Source of the DNA: Tritrichomonas musculus
Taxonomy: Eukaryota > Parabasalia > Tritrichomonadida > Tritrichomonadidae
Assembly (NCBI GenBank): GCA_039105265.1
Contig: JAPFFF010000003.1
Location: forward strand, 5,828,001 to 5,892,000
Length of the DNA: 64,000 bases
Direction of reading: 5' to 3'
Shown: positions 39,701-49,220 of the stretch, in pieces
Layout: every line of letters begins with the position of its first letter
How positions within the stretch are numbered: position 1 is the first letter of the stretch
Notes under the pieces: model-generated
The model's database searches: none
What the model was told of the DNA's origin: nothing
The model's input: only the letters and a program-made list of their open reading frames with translations
Program-made: the position numbers and the translations under genes

Positions 39701-40881
39701 TCATTGCTGACATAAACAAGTCTCTTCGATACTTGAATCTCGCCGTTAAAAACAATCATGTCGATTCGATGTATCAACTTGGCTGCATTTATTCGTCTGT
39801 CAAATTGGGAGCTACTGACATCGATAAGGCTATTTACTACTTCAAAATGGCTGCAGATAAAAATGATCCAAGAGCTCAACATAAACTTGCTTTGATTTAC
39901 TTGATTGAAAAGAATGATATCGATAAAGCTATCTCGTATTTCAGGGCTGCTATTATGAGAAATTATTTGGATTCGTTTTATGAATTAGGTTTGATTTTAT
40001 TGAATGGTCTAGGCGTTAAAAGAAAAGTATCTTTGGCTATACAATATTTTCAATGGGCTGCTTTACACGGCCATTTATCCTCTCAAATTGAACTTGGAAA
40101 GTTTTATTATAAAGGAGCGTATGTTCGGCAATCAATTGAAAATTCTATCTTTTACTATAATTTAGCAGCCAAACAAAATGACGTTCAATCTTTATTAATG
40201 ATTGGTCATATTTTTTCTGATGGTTTATTTATCGAAAGAGATATTCAAAAAGCTATCGGATTTTTTGAAAAGGCTTCAGAACTGAATAATTCTGAGGCAA
40301 AATATTTACTCGGAACTTTATACTTAAACGGAAAATACATCAAACGAGATTATCAAAAAGCTTTTTCTTATATTCAGGAAGCTGCCGATCTCGGACATAT
40401 TGACGCTTGCTATGCATTGGGAAAAATATTCTACGATGGAATAATTGTTGAAAGAGATATTTCTATGTCATTAAATTTCTTGACCAAATCCGCAAATAAA
40501 GGAAATACCAACGCTCAAAGTGCTGTCGGATACTTGTTTTATCTTGGATTTTTCGAAGATGATTCTTCCGAAAGACTTATGGACTTATTACTACCACCTG
40601 GAACCGAATTAAATCCATTTGCTTTGTACATGCTTGGAAAAGCTTATTACGAAGGCCATTACGTGCCAAAAGATATCTCTAAAGCAATTGTTTTGTTTAA
40701 CCTTGCTTTTGACTGCAACGACTCTTATGCTGCTTATATTCTTGGAAAAATTTATTATGAAGGAATTGAGGTTGAACGTGATGAGGCGTTGGCATTGAAT
40801 TATTTAAATATTGCTGCTGGTATGGACAATGGAGATGCAATATGCGCATTACATATTATCAAATCGAGAACAAATAAATAA
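36724..40881 (+). CDS. Kinase-like (pseudokinase) plus about 25 Sel1 repeats
   Basis: A 1385-residue protein. Residues 1-250 have no recognised fold. Residues 255-440 read like the lobes of a protein kinase (TKFIIFEFIKGKSLFDLY hinge; FFVDYKPS in the DFG position; FDVYLIGIIIYYILHEKPL as helix F; SQKRIGIADLIDQI as the end). They lack an HRD catalytic motif and a recognisable Gly loop, so this is probably a pseudokinase. From residue 495 to 1380 I count about 25 Sel1-like repeats of 36 residues (consensus DxxAQYxLGxxYxxGxxVExDxxKAIxYxxxAA). Sel1 solenoids bind other proteins; in this lineage kinase-Sel1 fusions are frequent. It is the longest repeat array in the window. Stop TAAA. Confidence 0.85.
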   Translation: MLQAVPIKIEECKFEVNCSKLNSLIYNFQLYHISQFTQNEANFNNSIEEISKIQTKSDVISIDYNLEDNFKYYIFCFGNIILIIDLTNFQKYYTKLFDKIFKSNLLFCTSSKSQIEFNSDTSQISPNSNANYNLLNTENLSEFEQEIQNLQKSDHFQLKSGDSKLWDLTKQAIFGYIIQKSYLKSKKNRKDQNIQNQSFSNFIYVRKLNETANFTSHLYFNTETQFFYTLQTYTNQELFEKKITFSEKQSNKLPLFPKYYGQTQGQIDGRNTKFIIFEFIKGKSLFDLYKKTSNQSESHIKMEDISMILLKISLTTELLNKNDFSLGEFDIILKSNKEIFFVDYKPSIQTHINPNLVNIFNKDIKFDVYLIGIIIYYILHEKPLNQFITDEVIDKVKETKCNIYHELPEFTFTFPCKYIRDCCKYSSQKRIGIADLIDQIIYDEYHYRLKSKEESNQFKKILSEFVDLFKNDSDLYYAISYNYFYNDSTESDNEQGLRYLNLSMEAGNFMAMHKLSLFYLTGKYVEEDFNKAVEILEHASKKNDPLSQYYLGRLYKEGRFVERDMNKAIHYLKLSCDQKCDSAETLLGFLYFEGEFIEKDVEKGLSLISKAAEKGNIEAQTHLGILYFHGKYLEKDEEKAFHYLKPAADQGDPNAQVGVGLAYRDGIYVDIDIEQSIKYFTLASQKNNDLAQMFLAHLYCDSSSPYYDINKAIHFYTLASKKPNYTACEQLGRIYNEGEDVERDMDKAVHYMTIAADHGKVKSQRELARIYLIGNGVKKDIPKSMHYYNMAVSNDDPQSLFELANIYLVGKEIDIDAPKAIEYLSRASDLNHVQSQCLIADLYMDGKFVEKNTDKGIHYYLLAAEQDDPDSLCRVGVFFIHGKYVKADIPRGLKYLERSSDLNNAAAQYYLGMFYSTGRFLEKDVNKALKYLTLAANQNESRALSTLGMAYVEGLDVPKDVNKGIHYLTLSANLNNPVAQHNLGVIYLQGDDVIADINKSLRYLNLAVKNNHVDSMYQLGCIYSSVKLGATDIDKAIYYFKMAADKNDPRAQHKLALIYLIEKNDIDKAISYFRAAIMRNYLDSFYELGLILLNGLGVKRKVSLAIQYFQWAALHGHLSSQIELGKFYYKGAYVRQSIENSIFYYNLAAKQNDVQSLLMIGHIFSDGLFIERDIQKAIGFFEKASELNNSEAKYLLGTLYLNGKYIKRDYQKAFSYIQEAADLGHIDACYALGKIFYDGIIVERDISMSLNFLTKSANKGNTNAQSAVGYLFYLGFFEDDSSERLMDLLLPPGTELNPFALYMLGKAYYEGHYVPKDISKAIVLFNLAFDCNDSYAAYILGKIYYEGIEVERDEALALNYLNIAAGMDNGDAICALHIIKSRTNK

Positions 40882-41457
40882 AACTTTTTTGTGATTTCTA
40901 ATTTCATAATACAATTTAGATGTTTTTATTTTCATTCATTGAATTTTAAAATAATTTTTTCTTTGAACGGCGATTGAAGTTGGATTTTAATATATGATTT
41001 TTTTTGTAAACAAAGAGATGAATATGATGTTACAAAAAATTGACTAAATTAAAGTTAGATTAGTCAATTTAAATATATAAATTTAGTGAATCATTAATAT
41101 ATAATTATATTTATTTTAAATATTTTCTTTCAATAATGTTAATAATGGTTTGATCACAATTAATTGGAAGAATTATTCAAATATATATAATAATCCGCAA
41201 TGAAAGACATTATATATAAATAATTAGACGATTTTTTTGAAATAAACAAATATGCATTTAAGTTGCTTTCTCTTGCTTACTAAATATCCAGCATTTCTAT
41301 TTCAGATCAAATGAAATATTTGATATACAAAATAATCTAATAAATAATTTAATGGCTTTCATTCATTTCAAAATGCAGAACATTTCAAAAAATTGATAAC
41401 GTTCTTTTTTCAATTTTAGAAAATTTTTAAACATATGAAATTTTTACTTCATCTTTT
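40882..41457. other. AT-rich spacer, no gene seen
   Basis: It lies between two genes on the same strand. The final bases before ATG 41458 are TTCATCTTTT, which could be an initiator. Confidence 0.55.
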
Positions 41458-42894
41458 ATGAATTTTCCACCTGGTTCAGGAACAGCCACTCCCAAAACCA
41501 GAGTTAATCATGTTAAAAAAATACGAGATAACCTTAAGCATTCAATACAATCACTCAAAAACGATATTAGTATTTTAGAATCAGAAGTTTCCAACCTCAA
41601 TCAGTCTATCAAAACAAATAAAAATGAAATTAAAAATAAACAGCAGGATTTGGAAAATTATTCCAATGATTTGGAAAAACTAGAAAATAAGACTCAAAAT
41701 TTAAATTTAGAATACTCATATACAGCAGAAACAATTCTTCGTTATCGTAAAATGGCTCAAATTGCAGGACCGATGCCAATGCTGCACGATTTTCATCAAG
41801 AAATAGAAGATCTTCGTAACGAAATTATAGCAATGGAAAAGGAAATAATTGAATGCAAAAATCAAACATTATTGGTTCAAAAAATTTCACAAGCTCAAAT
41901 TCGAAGAGAAGCTTTAATTCAAAACGATGCCAGGCTACTTGACAAATTAAATTCATTGACAGTTCAATTAAGTATATTACAATATGCTGGAGATAAAAAA
42001 TTAATTACTGATTCAGAATATATCATTGAAAAGCAGCTAACATCAGAAGAATTAAGAAATAAATTACAAGGAATTTTACGAAAAAGGCAAATCGAGCAGC
42101 CAATAAAAGCGAGTGAACCAGATCCCAACTCAAATATTTCAATTAATTCTAGTTTAGAAGAAAAACTTTTTCACGATGAGGATGATCCAATTTATAAAGA
42201 AATTGACTCCATTTCTTCTTCACTTGACGGTCTTCGTGCAAAATTGAACTTCTATCTAAAATGCGATAGAAAACTTGATGAACTTGAAAGAAACAAAAGA
42301 AGAAAATTAGATTTATTAGATAAGCTCGATGATATAGTCAACAAATATAAAAAGGAATTTGAAACTTGGACTAAAAAACGAAATGAATTTGTGAAAAATG
42401 ACGAGTTTTTACAAGCTCAGATCGATCTTATGACTGAGGACGAGCATCCGTCACCACAAGCGTTAAATGGTTTTTTAAAAGATAAGCAAAAGGAATACAA
42501 AGACATTAAAGAAAAGAGAGCTCAAATTGCTTCTGAATATAAGCATATTACAATTGATAATATCGACACTAAAACATCTCCTTGGCCAAACAGAATTAAT
42601 CAAATTAATATAGAAATAAACGCACTACTTAAATTAAAAAATGAAATAATAAGAAGACAACAAGTATATACCAAATTAAATTCCCTCCATGGAATTCGAC
42701 AAATTCTACAAATGGAAAGATCGATTCAAAAGGCAGAAAGCGAAGTTGATGAAATAGTTATGAAATTATCAAAAGTAAGGAGGCGAAAAAAAGAAGTAAA
42801 CAAGCAAATAAATAAATCACTGGTATCATTAGTTAATTTAGGTGTAACACCTCCAGCTTGTCCGATTAGACTCACCAATGTTATCTTAGATTAA
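41458..42894 (+). CDS. Coiled-coil protein, unknown family
   Basis: A 478-residue, mostly coiled-coil protein. Coils run from about 20-90, 120-190, 245-330, 340-370 and 390-460. A non-coil break near residues 95-110 reads RKMAQIAGPMPMLHDF, and the C-terminus ends VNLGVTPPACPIRLTNVILD, which may be a binding motif. The style resembles flagellar or basal-body proteins but no family can be named. It is followed on the same strand by another coiled-coil gene 301 bp downstream. Stop TAAA. Confidence 0.75.
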   Translation: MNFPPGSGTATPKTRVNHVKKIRDNLKHSIQSLKNDISILESEVSNLNQSIKTNKNEIKNKQQDLENYSNDLEKLENKTQNLNLEYSYTAETILRYRKMAQIAGPMPMLHDFHQEIEDLRNEIIAMEKEIIECKNQTLLVQKISQAQIRREALIQNDARLLDKLNSLTVQLSILQYAGDKKLITDSEYIIEKQLTSEELRNKLQGILRKRQIEQPIKASEPDPNSNISINSSLEEKLFHDEDDPIYKEIDSISSSLDGLRAKLNFYLKCDRKLDELERNKRRKLDLLDKLDDIVNKYKKEFETWTKKRNEFVKNDEFLQAQIDLMTEDEHPSPQALNGFLKDKQKEYKDIKEKRAQIASEYKHITIDNIDTKTSPWPNRINQINIEINALLKLKNEIIRRQQVYTKLNSLHGIRQILQMERSIQKAESEVDEIVMKLSKVRRRKKEVNKQINKSLVSLVNLGVTPPACPIRLTNVILD

Positions 42895-43195
42895 ATGCAT
42901 TTATATAAATTGTATTTTATTCGTATCTTAATCGCTTATTATCTTTTTTATTAGTATTATTTTTTTAATTATATGATTGAATTCATTTAGATTGCTCTTT
43001 TTGATAGAAATCATATTTAAAATGATATTTTTTTTTTTTCCCCCATCTTAGATTTGTTGATCAAAGGTAAAACCGAAAGAAAAGTATTCATTCGGTGTAT
43101 TGTCGCTAAATGAAAGCAAAAACTTCAGTAATTGGCAATCAATTATATAGTTTAAGAAAAATATGAACGTTTAAAAATAATATGACTTTAACAGA
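42895..43195. other. Spacer with T/C-run
   Basis: It contains a T-run followed by CCCCC at about 43027-43045. No gene. Confidence 0.5.
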
Positions 43196-43852
43196 ATGAA
43201 AGCTAGAAAAAGAGCTTACAGAGAAATGATTTCTAGATTGAAAAGAGAAAATGAAGAGCAACGTGATACAATTAATAAATTATGGGCAGATCTTAAGCTT
43301 CCAGCCAATAAATCATCGAAGAATTCAAATATTTTTTCCTCAAGTTTAAATCATGAAAATTCATCTAAAAAAATCAAAGAATTAGAAGCTATTTTGGCAG
43401 AAAAAAGGCAAAAGTACGAAAATTTAAAAGATATAATTACTGACTACTTACAAAAAGCTGAAGCATTCGAAGAACAGCTTATCGCAAAAGAAAAAGAAAA
43501 TGAGATGCTACTTCTTAGTATTCAAAGGTTGGCAGAATCGCAAAAATCAGAATTATCTCTTTCTCAACTAGAATCTTCAAAAGGAAATTCTGCTAAACTA
43601 ACGCAAAAAAGTCATAATAGTAGTAATAGTCGGAACTCAAATTCAAGAAAGGCATCTTCGAATAATGGCTCAGTTCAAAACAAAAAACAAAACAATTTAA
43701 TTGAAGTACTCAACCAAAAGCGAACAGCTGTCCAGATATTAAGATGCAAATTAAATGATGCATACAAAATGATGAATAACTTGCAATCTGATGCTCATCT
43801 TTTGAAAAATGTAATGGCATCTTCGAATGAGAATAACACCGAACAATATTAA
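43196..43852 (+). CDS. Small coiled-coil protein, perhaps dynein-docking-like
   Basis: A 218-residue protein. The N-terminus (KRAYREMISRLKRENEEQRD) resembles the start of outer-dynein-arm docking-complex coiled coils (the R-x-AY...IRKQ...L-x-ENE pattern). The protein is much shorter than that family, and the resemblance could be generic. A coil at 60-120 is followed by a Ser/Asn-rich linker and a final helix (NLIEVLNQKRTAVQILRCKL). It ends 61 bp before the 3' end of the tRNA-Ser gene. Confidence 0.6.
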   Translation: MKARKRAYREMISRLKRENEEQRDTINKLWADLKLPANKSSKNSNIFSSSLNHENSSKKIKELEAILAEKRQKYENLKDIITDYLQKAEAFEEQLIAKEKENEMLLLSIQRLAESQKSELSLSQLESSKGNSAKLTQKSHNSSNSRNSNSRKASSNNGSVQNKKQNNLIEVLNQKRTAVQILRCKLNDAYKMMNNLQSDAHLLKNVMASSNENNTEQY

Positions 43853-43900
43853 TGATGCAAATCAAGCATCTAATTTACCAATTAAATTTCAAAAAAAAGA

Positions 43901-43911
43901 GAAAAAAAAAA
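43901..43911 (-). terminator. RNA polymerase III T-run terminator for tRNA-Ser
   Basis: About nine consecutive T on the minus strand, one or two bases past the tRNA 3' end. Confidence 0.75.
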
Positions 43912-43912
43912 C

Positions 43913-43993
43913 GACACGAACCAGATTCGAACTGATGAGGGATAAACCCATGGGGACTCAAATCCCACGCCTTAACCACTCGGCCATCGTGCC
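43913..43993 (-). tRNA. tRNA-Ser (anticodon UGA)
   Basis: The minus strand folds into a type II tRNA of 81 nt without intron. Acceptor GGCACGA pairs with TCGTGTC (one G-U pair). The D-arm is GCCGAGTGGTTAAGGC. The anticodon loop TTTGAGT gives TGA. The long variable arm has GGG/CCC pairing. The T-arm is ATCAG-TTCGAAT-CTGGT. The D-arm and long variable arm are those of tRNA-Ser. Position 37 is G, and the base pair next to the loop (31-39) is an A-C mismatch, both slightly unusual. The 3' end is followed on its own strand by a T-run (43901-43911), the expected RNA polymerase III terminator. Confidence 0.92.
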
Positions 43994-44363
43994 TTATTGA
44001 TTATTCAAAAAAGATTATTCACAAAAACAACTAAGATTTTCAATTAAATGTTATTTAACAAGTTTTTATTTCTGATTTTAAAACATAAAAGCCCAAGCAA
44101 ATTACATTAAATTGCTTTAATGAAGAAGATTTATAGTTATTTTAATCGTTATCATATTTTTCTTTTTTAATAGAATTCAAATTTAATATTAAATTTTTTA
44201 TTTATTTCTTTAATTTTTGTTTTGTTCGCATATCTAATTACTACTTGTTCAAATCAATTATTATAAAATAGATATAAAATAAAAAATAAAACAGATATAT
44301 TTAATTTAACAGAAATATAAAAACATTTTTATATATACAAAAAAAAATACATAAAATTAAAGT
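43994..44363. other. AT-rich spacer between tRNA-Ser and the cyclase gene
   Basis: No gene seen; the 3' end of the cyclase transcript lies here. Confidence 0.6.
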
Positions 44364-47300
44364 CTAATCACTTACTTCGTCAATATCTACAATACTTTCA
44401 TTCGAACTCTGATAACTATCAGTCTTTTGACTTTTACTATCTTTTTTCAATTTCTCTTTTTCATTTTCATTTTCATTTTCGTTCTCTTGTTCTTGATCTT
44501 GTTCCTGTTCTTGAGCCAAGAGGCTGCTGACTGGTGGTTTTTCTCTAGGAGGAGGAGCTGTATTAGGCAGAGTCATCTTTGGTATAGCAGGGCTACTATG
44601 AGGCTGATTAGCTTTTTTATTAGATGGATTACTGTTCAGCCGCTTATGGCCTCTATTTGTAGAGCTATTTGCGCGAGTGTTTTTGGGTGTCGGCAAATTT
44701 GATAATGTATCGTTATTGATAGTTGGCAATTTCCTTATTACTAAGTAAGTTCCATCTCCTTTTGGATTGATTTCGAACAATTCTTTTCTAATAACATCAT
44801 AAAGAGGCTGGTTAATATGAACATTCATTGGAACGCCGCTAGATTCCAATCCGTTGGCTTCGTTGACAGCATCACCCCAAATATCGAAAACTGGCTTGTG
44901 AATTCCCATGACTCCTGCACTAATTGGACCACCGAGAGCTGCCCCGACACGAACACGAAGAGAAGTTCCTAGATTTTGGTTTAGTACTAAAATTGAAGAA
45001 ACCATGTCTAAGCCAAAACAAACCATTTCTGTACCAAAAACGGAAGGAGGAACGCCTTCCGAGAAAATTCCAGCACTACTCATGTAGCAATCTCCAATAC
45101 ACTTGATTTTGGTCATTGTTGGGTATTGGTTAATTTTTTCATCAAATAAGTTGAACATGTGGTTCAATGTGTTAACAACACTCTCTGGAGTTTGTGATCC
45201 GCACCAAGGAGTAAAAGAAACAATATCACAAAATGATATGGCAACTTTTTGAACTGTCATACTGATTGATTTTTGTTCTACAAGCAGTCGTTCAGCAATC
45301 TGGGTAGGCAATATCTGATAAATAATTGAAAGATGTTTCTTTGTTTCATCTTGAACGAGACTTTGTTGCCTTTTTTCATCACCAACATCTCTGAAAATTA
45401 GTGCAAAACGATGAGATCCGGATTGATTTGCCATGTTTCTCCTTTCTTCATTAAAAAGTGGCAAGATTGAAAATGAAAACCAATATTTTTGATTTTGATC
45501 TTCATACATGCCACACAATTCCATGTTTACGGCATTATCACGACTTCCGAAAACATAATTATTAATAATGTCATTAAAGGGGACAAAATCACCATTTTCT
45601 TCTTCTGATACCAAATTCATCTTCATCACGGAAAATATATTCTTTCCGATCGCATCTTCCGTATGAATAATAAGTTTTGCTGATATGTTAAAGAATAAAA
45701 TTGTATGTGCCTGGTCAACGACAATTGCTGCATCAGGAAGTGCTTCTAATATAACATCATAAAATGCTGAATCAAAGGTGAAAGATTTGGCTTTAAATTG
45801 CCAATTTTTCTCCTTTAATATCTTCAATGTATCTGGTGCCAAAGAACTATCTGGGAATCTAGTTATAAGCCTGACAATATGATAAAATGCTTTATCAGAA
45901 TAAGAAATCTGAACTATCAAAAAGATTATTAATCCAATAGCGAGTAGAATATATAGAACATACACCGCAACTTGAGCTATTTTTGTATTATTGTAATAAT
46001 TAGCGCATAAATCGAGAAATCTTCGAGCGAATCCGACAAGCGTTTGATCGATCGAAAAATAATATGATCGAATTGATGATATAAAACGATCTGCATAGTA
46101 TGGTGACTCAGTACTAATTGAATTAACAAGTGATAAATCGACTATGAAATTAAAAATAACTTTTTCATATGTAATTCCATATGGGATATATAATACGTAA
46201 ATTTCTCGAGTTGTACATAGCGGGCAAAAGGAAGTACCATCATCATTATGATCCCACGTTTTAACTACAAAATTGTCAAAAATTGATTGAACAGACCTTT
46301 TCAATTCTTCTTCTTGATATTCTGAAGCATTATTAATTTGAGCCATTAAAACTGTTTCCGTTACGCTTGTTGAAAATCCGTTAAAACCTACAGAATAGTC
46401 TGAGTAAAGTTCCTTCATTCTTAAGCACTGCTTATTATAGCAATTATAAAACAAATATTGAAGAACGACGAAAATTATTAAAAAACAGAAAGACAGAACA
46501 GTTGGAACGTAAAACATTAATAAAACTAAAACAGGACTATATTTTTTCTTTTTTATACTATCATCATCGCTATTTTTCTTCATTTTTTTCTTATTTTTTT
46601 TATTTCTATTTGGATGGTCTTTATATTTTGACATCAGCGTTGAAATACAGAGACGAAGATACTGCTTCATCTGCTGAATGATCAACTTTGAAGTATCACG
46701 CAAAGTCATGAAGAAAAGATCGAAATTAGATGAAGCGCTTATATAAGACCAAATCACAATAACAAACGAAACGCAAAGAGTCACGAGAGACGTAATCAAA
46801 TAAGCTTTTGGCGACAAAAAAGTTTCAACATTAACGTCCAATGTTGACAGAAATTTTGAAAATATGTCAATATCATGTTCCAGCATTTTCCTAATTAACA
46901 CGAAGAGCTTCATTGCGTCGTAAGATGTAAAGTCCCGCTTTGGAACAGGCAAATAAATCTGATTTGCAGCTGCCAGATCGAGTGCGATGTAAGTAAAAGC
47001 GAGGAACTCTTGATAAAGAGTAGAAGTTCCATTGTAGAAGAAAGAAGGAATGTCATTTTTGTTCATGAAGTCCATCACTTTGACCAGGAGCTTCTTGTCA
47101 TAATCGCCGTAATCATTTCCCGTTGAGTACGAAAACTCAGTCAAATTGAGCTGCAATTCACGCAGCTTTGCAAGCATCTGGTCCTTAAAACGGTAATATT
47201 GACTGGGCGAAGGCCAAAGTGAAGACGTTGGACTGTCGTAGTAGTAAAGAGGATACATGAACGCCTCAGCGCGCGTTAATTGCCATATCAATGAATGTCC

Positions 47301-49220
47301 TTTAATAAGAAGATTGACTTGATGCAAATAACGGTTATTTTGGGCAAATAACAAAGGTGTCGTTATTATTGGAAATATCAACGTAAATGCCAAAAATAAT
47401 ATGAAATACCAGCGCGACATCTTGTAATGATATGGACCACTGTTCACGCGATGCTTGCTTGACGGTTTGTTAAGAAGTGGCGGAATTTTTGGCAATGAAA
47501 GTTGTTTTCCATCGGGAAGTGAACTGAAAGTTCTGAAAATTTCAGGAGTTTCAACCATCGCATACAATAAATCTGGAAAAAGTGCCAGATTTATTTTAAC
47601 GCATTCTTCGCGATTCGTTTGCCAGCTTCTCAGCTCTTTGACAACCGGCGAATCGGGGAAAAGGACGGCGAATAAATCGATGAATAACTTGGTGTCAGGC
47701 GAAGATGGGTACATCTGGACAAAGAAGAAAAGATGCTGAAGAGTCTTCCGATAGTAGTTGTCATATGTCGAAAGGACTTTTGGCAGAATGACTGGAATTT
47801 CGTCAATAATCACGTCATAGACGGTTTGGGCTGCCCCGAAAAGATGTGTGAAGAGATTTAGAAGGGCAGCTGTGTCCTGTCTGTACTTGTATATCTCCTC
47901 TTCGAGAATGGGCTCTGAAAGGCGAAAAAGTGACAAATATAAATGGGTCCTTAATGGGGCAAATCCATTTTGTTGCTGAAAATGAATAGCAATGTCTTCT
48001 AAAGATATCGGAACATTTTTTAAAACTAAATTTAAACGGGCACATAATATATATAGTCTGAGATCATTCGGAAAACGATTAAGAAGATCATTAATATGCG
48101 TGCATTTCAAGACATCTTTTTGGCCACATCGAAAACCAATATAATGATCACGGACTGCACGTGATGAAGATGAAACTTTTGCCGCATAATCTAATTCTGA
48201 AAGACGTTTACACGCATTTGAACTGATGGCATCTGTAATGTAAGGAACAATTATAATTATAAAAAAATCTGCTCCAAATGTAGCCCAAATAATACAATCA
48301 TGAAATTTCGAGTCTTTTAAAAATGAATCAATTATAAATATGAGAGATGTGATTGAAGAAGCAAAAGTGATTGACGTCAACCATTTTAATTCTGTTTCAT
48401 TAGCCCAATCTGCTGCCATGAGATCAAGTAAAAAATTTATAAGCATTACGAGAAATAATAATATATGAATTAAAGGATAATTGTGTTTGGTAATAGTAAG
48501 CGAATCTTCAACAAATACACATAATACTAATGATAAATATACGCGTGTAACAGAAAACGGTCGATGAACTTTGAATATCATTTCTGAATATGGTATTGTA
48601 TGATGAACAAGAGTAAGAAAGCCAGCCGATCGAACTAAAGTTAAAAGCTGTACTATGAGAACCAAAAATGCCATTGCTTCTGAAACATCATTTTTGCTTT
48701 TGGAAAATGTTGCATTCAAATATTCTGCACAAAAGCTTGTAGATAATGGGAAAAAAATTGTCGACGTGATAATAGAAATGTATCGTGAACAATAACACCA
48801 AATTTTTGGTGCATATCGGTGCTTATCAAAATAAAAACGGACTGACAAAGATATAACAACTTCAAGAAAGATAATGACAATTAATGTAATAAAAATTGGA
48901 TCGAAACTTTCTGAATTATACGGAGCTGGCTTAATTAAGGAAACATAAAGAATTATATTGAACAAATGTTTTAAATAGGGATTAAAATCCCAAAAATCCA
49001 CAATTTTTGGTACGTAAGAAACTGCTAAAATTTGGAAAAGAAGATAAAAAAAGATTATATTATGAACTGTTTTTGGGATTTTCGTGCTTTTTGTAAGATA
49101 ATGAATATAATCAGAAAAAAAAGATGGCGAAAAAGTTGATACCGGATCAGTCACATCAAACGGTGCATCATCGTTTTCAAAAAGTTGATTATGACTACGG
49201 GTAAGCACAGGGGATATCAT
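44364..49220 (-). CDS. Multi-pass membrane adenylyl cyclase (class III) with PAS domain
   Basis: A 1618-residue protein. About nine hydrophobic helices lie in the first 330 residues, a soluble stretch follows, then four more helices (near 600, 830, 910 and 1100), a PAS-like domain (about 1150-1260, ALPDAAIVVDQAHTILFFNI) and a class III cyclase domain (about 1285-1465). Metal-binding Asp residues are in FCDIVSFT and IGDCYM. The purine-specifying positions read K (KIKCIGD) and D (VFDIWG), as in adenylyl cyclases, so the product is probably cAMP. The Asn that orients the transition state is present (AVNEAN), but the Arg four residues later is Gly (ANGLES). The tail after the cyclase is basic/Ser-rich, then a Gln/Glu/Asn microsatellite-coded run. 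Trichomonads carry large families of such receptors-like cyclases; the ligand is unknown. Confidence 0.88.
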   Translation of the reverse strand: MISPVLTRSHNQLFENDDAPFDVTDPVSTFSPSFFSDYIHYLTKSTKIPKTVHNIIFFYLLFQILAVSYVPKIVDFWDFNPYLKHLFNIILYVSLIKPAPYNSESFDPIFITLIVIIFLEVVISLSVRFYFDKHRYAPKIWCYCSRYISIITSTIFFPLSTSFCAEYLNATFSKSKNDVSEAMAFLVLIVQLLTLVRSAGFLTLVHHTIPYSEMIFKVHRPFSVTRVYLSLVLCVFVEDSLTITKHNYPLIHILLFLVMLINFLLDLMAADWANETELKWLTSITFASSITSLIFIIDSFLKDSKFHDCIIWATFGADFFIIIIVPYITDAISSNACKRLSELDYAAKVSSSSRAVRDHYIGFRCGQKDVLKCTHINDLLNRFPNDLRLYILCARLNLVLKNVPISLEDIAIHFQQQNGFAPLRTHLYLSLFRLSEPILEEEIYKYRQDTAALLNLFTHLFGAAQTVYDVIIDEIPVILPKVLSTYDNYYRKTLQHLFFFVQMYPSSPDTKLFIDLFAVLFPDSPVVKELRSWQTNREECVKINLALFPDLLYAMVETPEIFRTFSSLPDGKQLSLPKIPPLLNKPSSKHRVNSGPYHYKMSRWYFILFLAFTLIFPIITTPLLFAQNNRYLHQVNLLIKGHSLIWQLTRAEAFMYPLYYYDSPTSSLWPSPSQYYRFKDQMLAKLRELQLNLTEFSYSTGNDYGDYDKKLLVKVMDFMNKNDIPSFFYNGTSTLYQEFLAFTYIALDLAAANQIYLPVPKRDFTSYDAMKLFVLIRKMLEHDIDIFSKFLSTLDVNVETFLSPKAYLITSLVTLCVSFVIVIWSYISASSNFDLFFMTLRDTSKLIIQQMKQYLRLCISTLMSKYKDHPNRNKKNKKKMKKNSDDDSIKKKKYSPVLVLLMFYVPTVLSFCFLIIFVVLQYLFYNCYNKQCLRMKELYSDYSVGFNGFSTSVTETVLMAQINNASEYQEEELKRSVQSIFDNFVVKTWDHNDDGTSFCPLCTTREIYVLYIPYGITYEKVIFNFIVDLSLVNSISTESPYYADRFISSIRSYYFSIDQTLVGFARRFLDLCANYYNNTKIAQVAVYVLYILLAIGLIIFLIVQISYSDKAFYHIVRLITRFPDSSLAPDTLKILKEKNWQFKAKSFTFDSAFYDVILEALPDAAIVVDQAHTILFFNISAKLIIHTEDAIGKNIFSVMKMNLVSEEENGDFVPFNDIINNYVFGSRDNAVNMELCGMYEDQNQKYWFSFSILPLFNEERRNMANQSGSHRFALIFRDVGDEKRQQSLVQDETKKHLSIIYQILPTQIAERLLVEQKSISMTVQKVAISFCDIVSFTPWCGSQTPESVVNTLNHMFNLFDEKINQYPTMTKIKCIGDCYMSSAGIFSEGVPPSVFGTEMVCFGLDMVSSILVLNQNLGTSLRVRVGAALGGPISAGVMGIHKPVFDIWGDAVNEANGLESSGVPMNVHINQPLYDVIRKELFEINPKGDGTYLVIRKLPTINNDTLSNLPTPKNTRANSSTNRGHKRLNSNPSNKKANQPHSSPAIPKMTLPNTAPPPREKPPVSSLLAQEQEQDQEQENENENENEKEKLKKDSKSQKTDSYQSSNESIVDIDEVSD

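Noticed and set aside
44460-44515. TTTTCA microsatellite
   Set aside because: It encodes the Glu/Asn/Gln tail of the cyclase and is ordinary slippage in a disordered tail.
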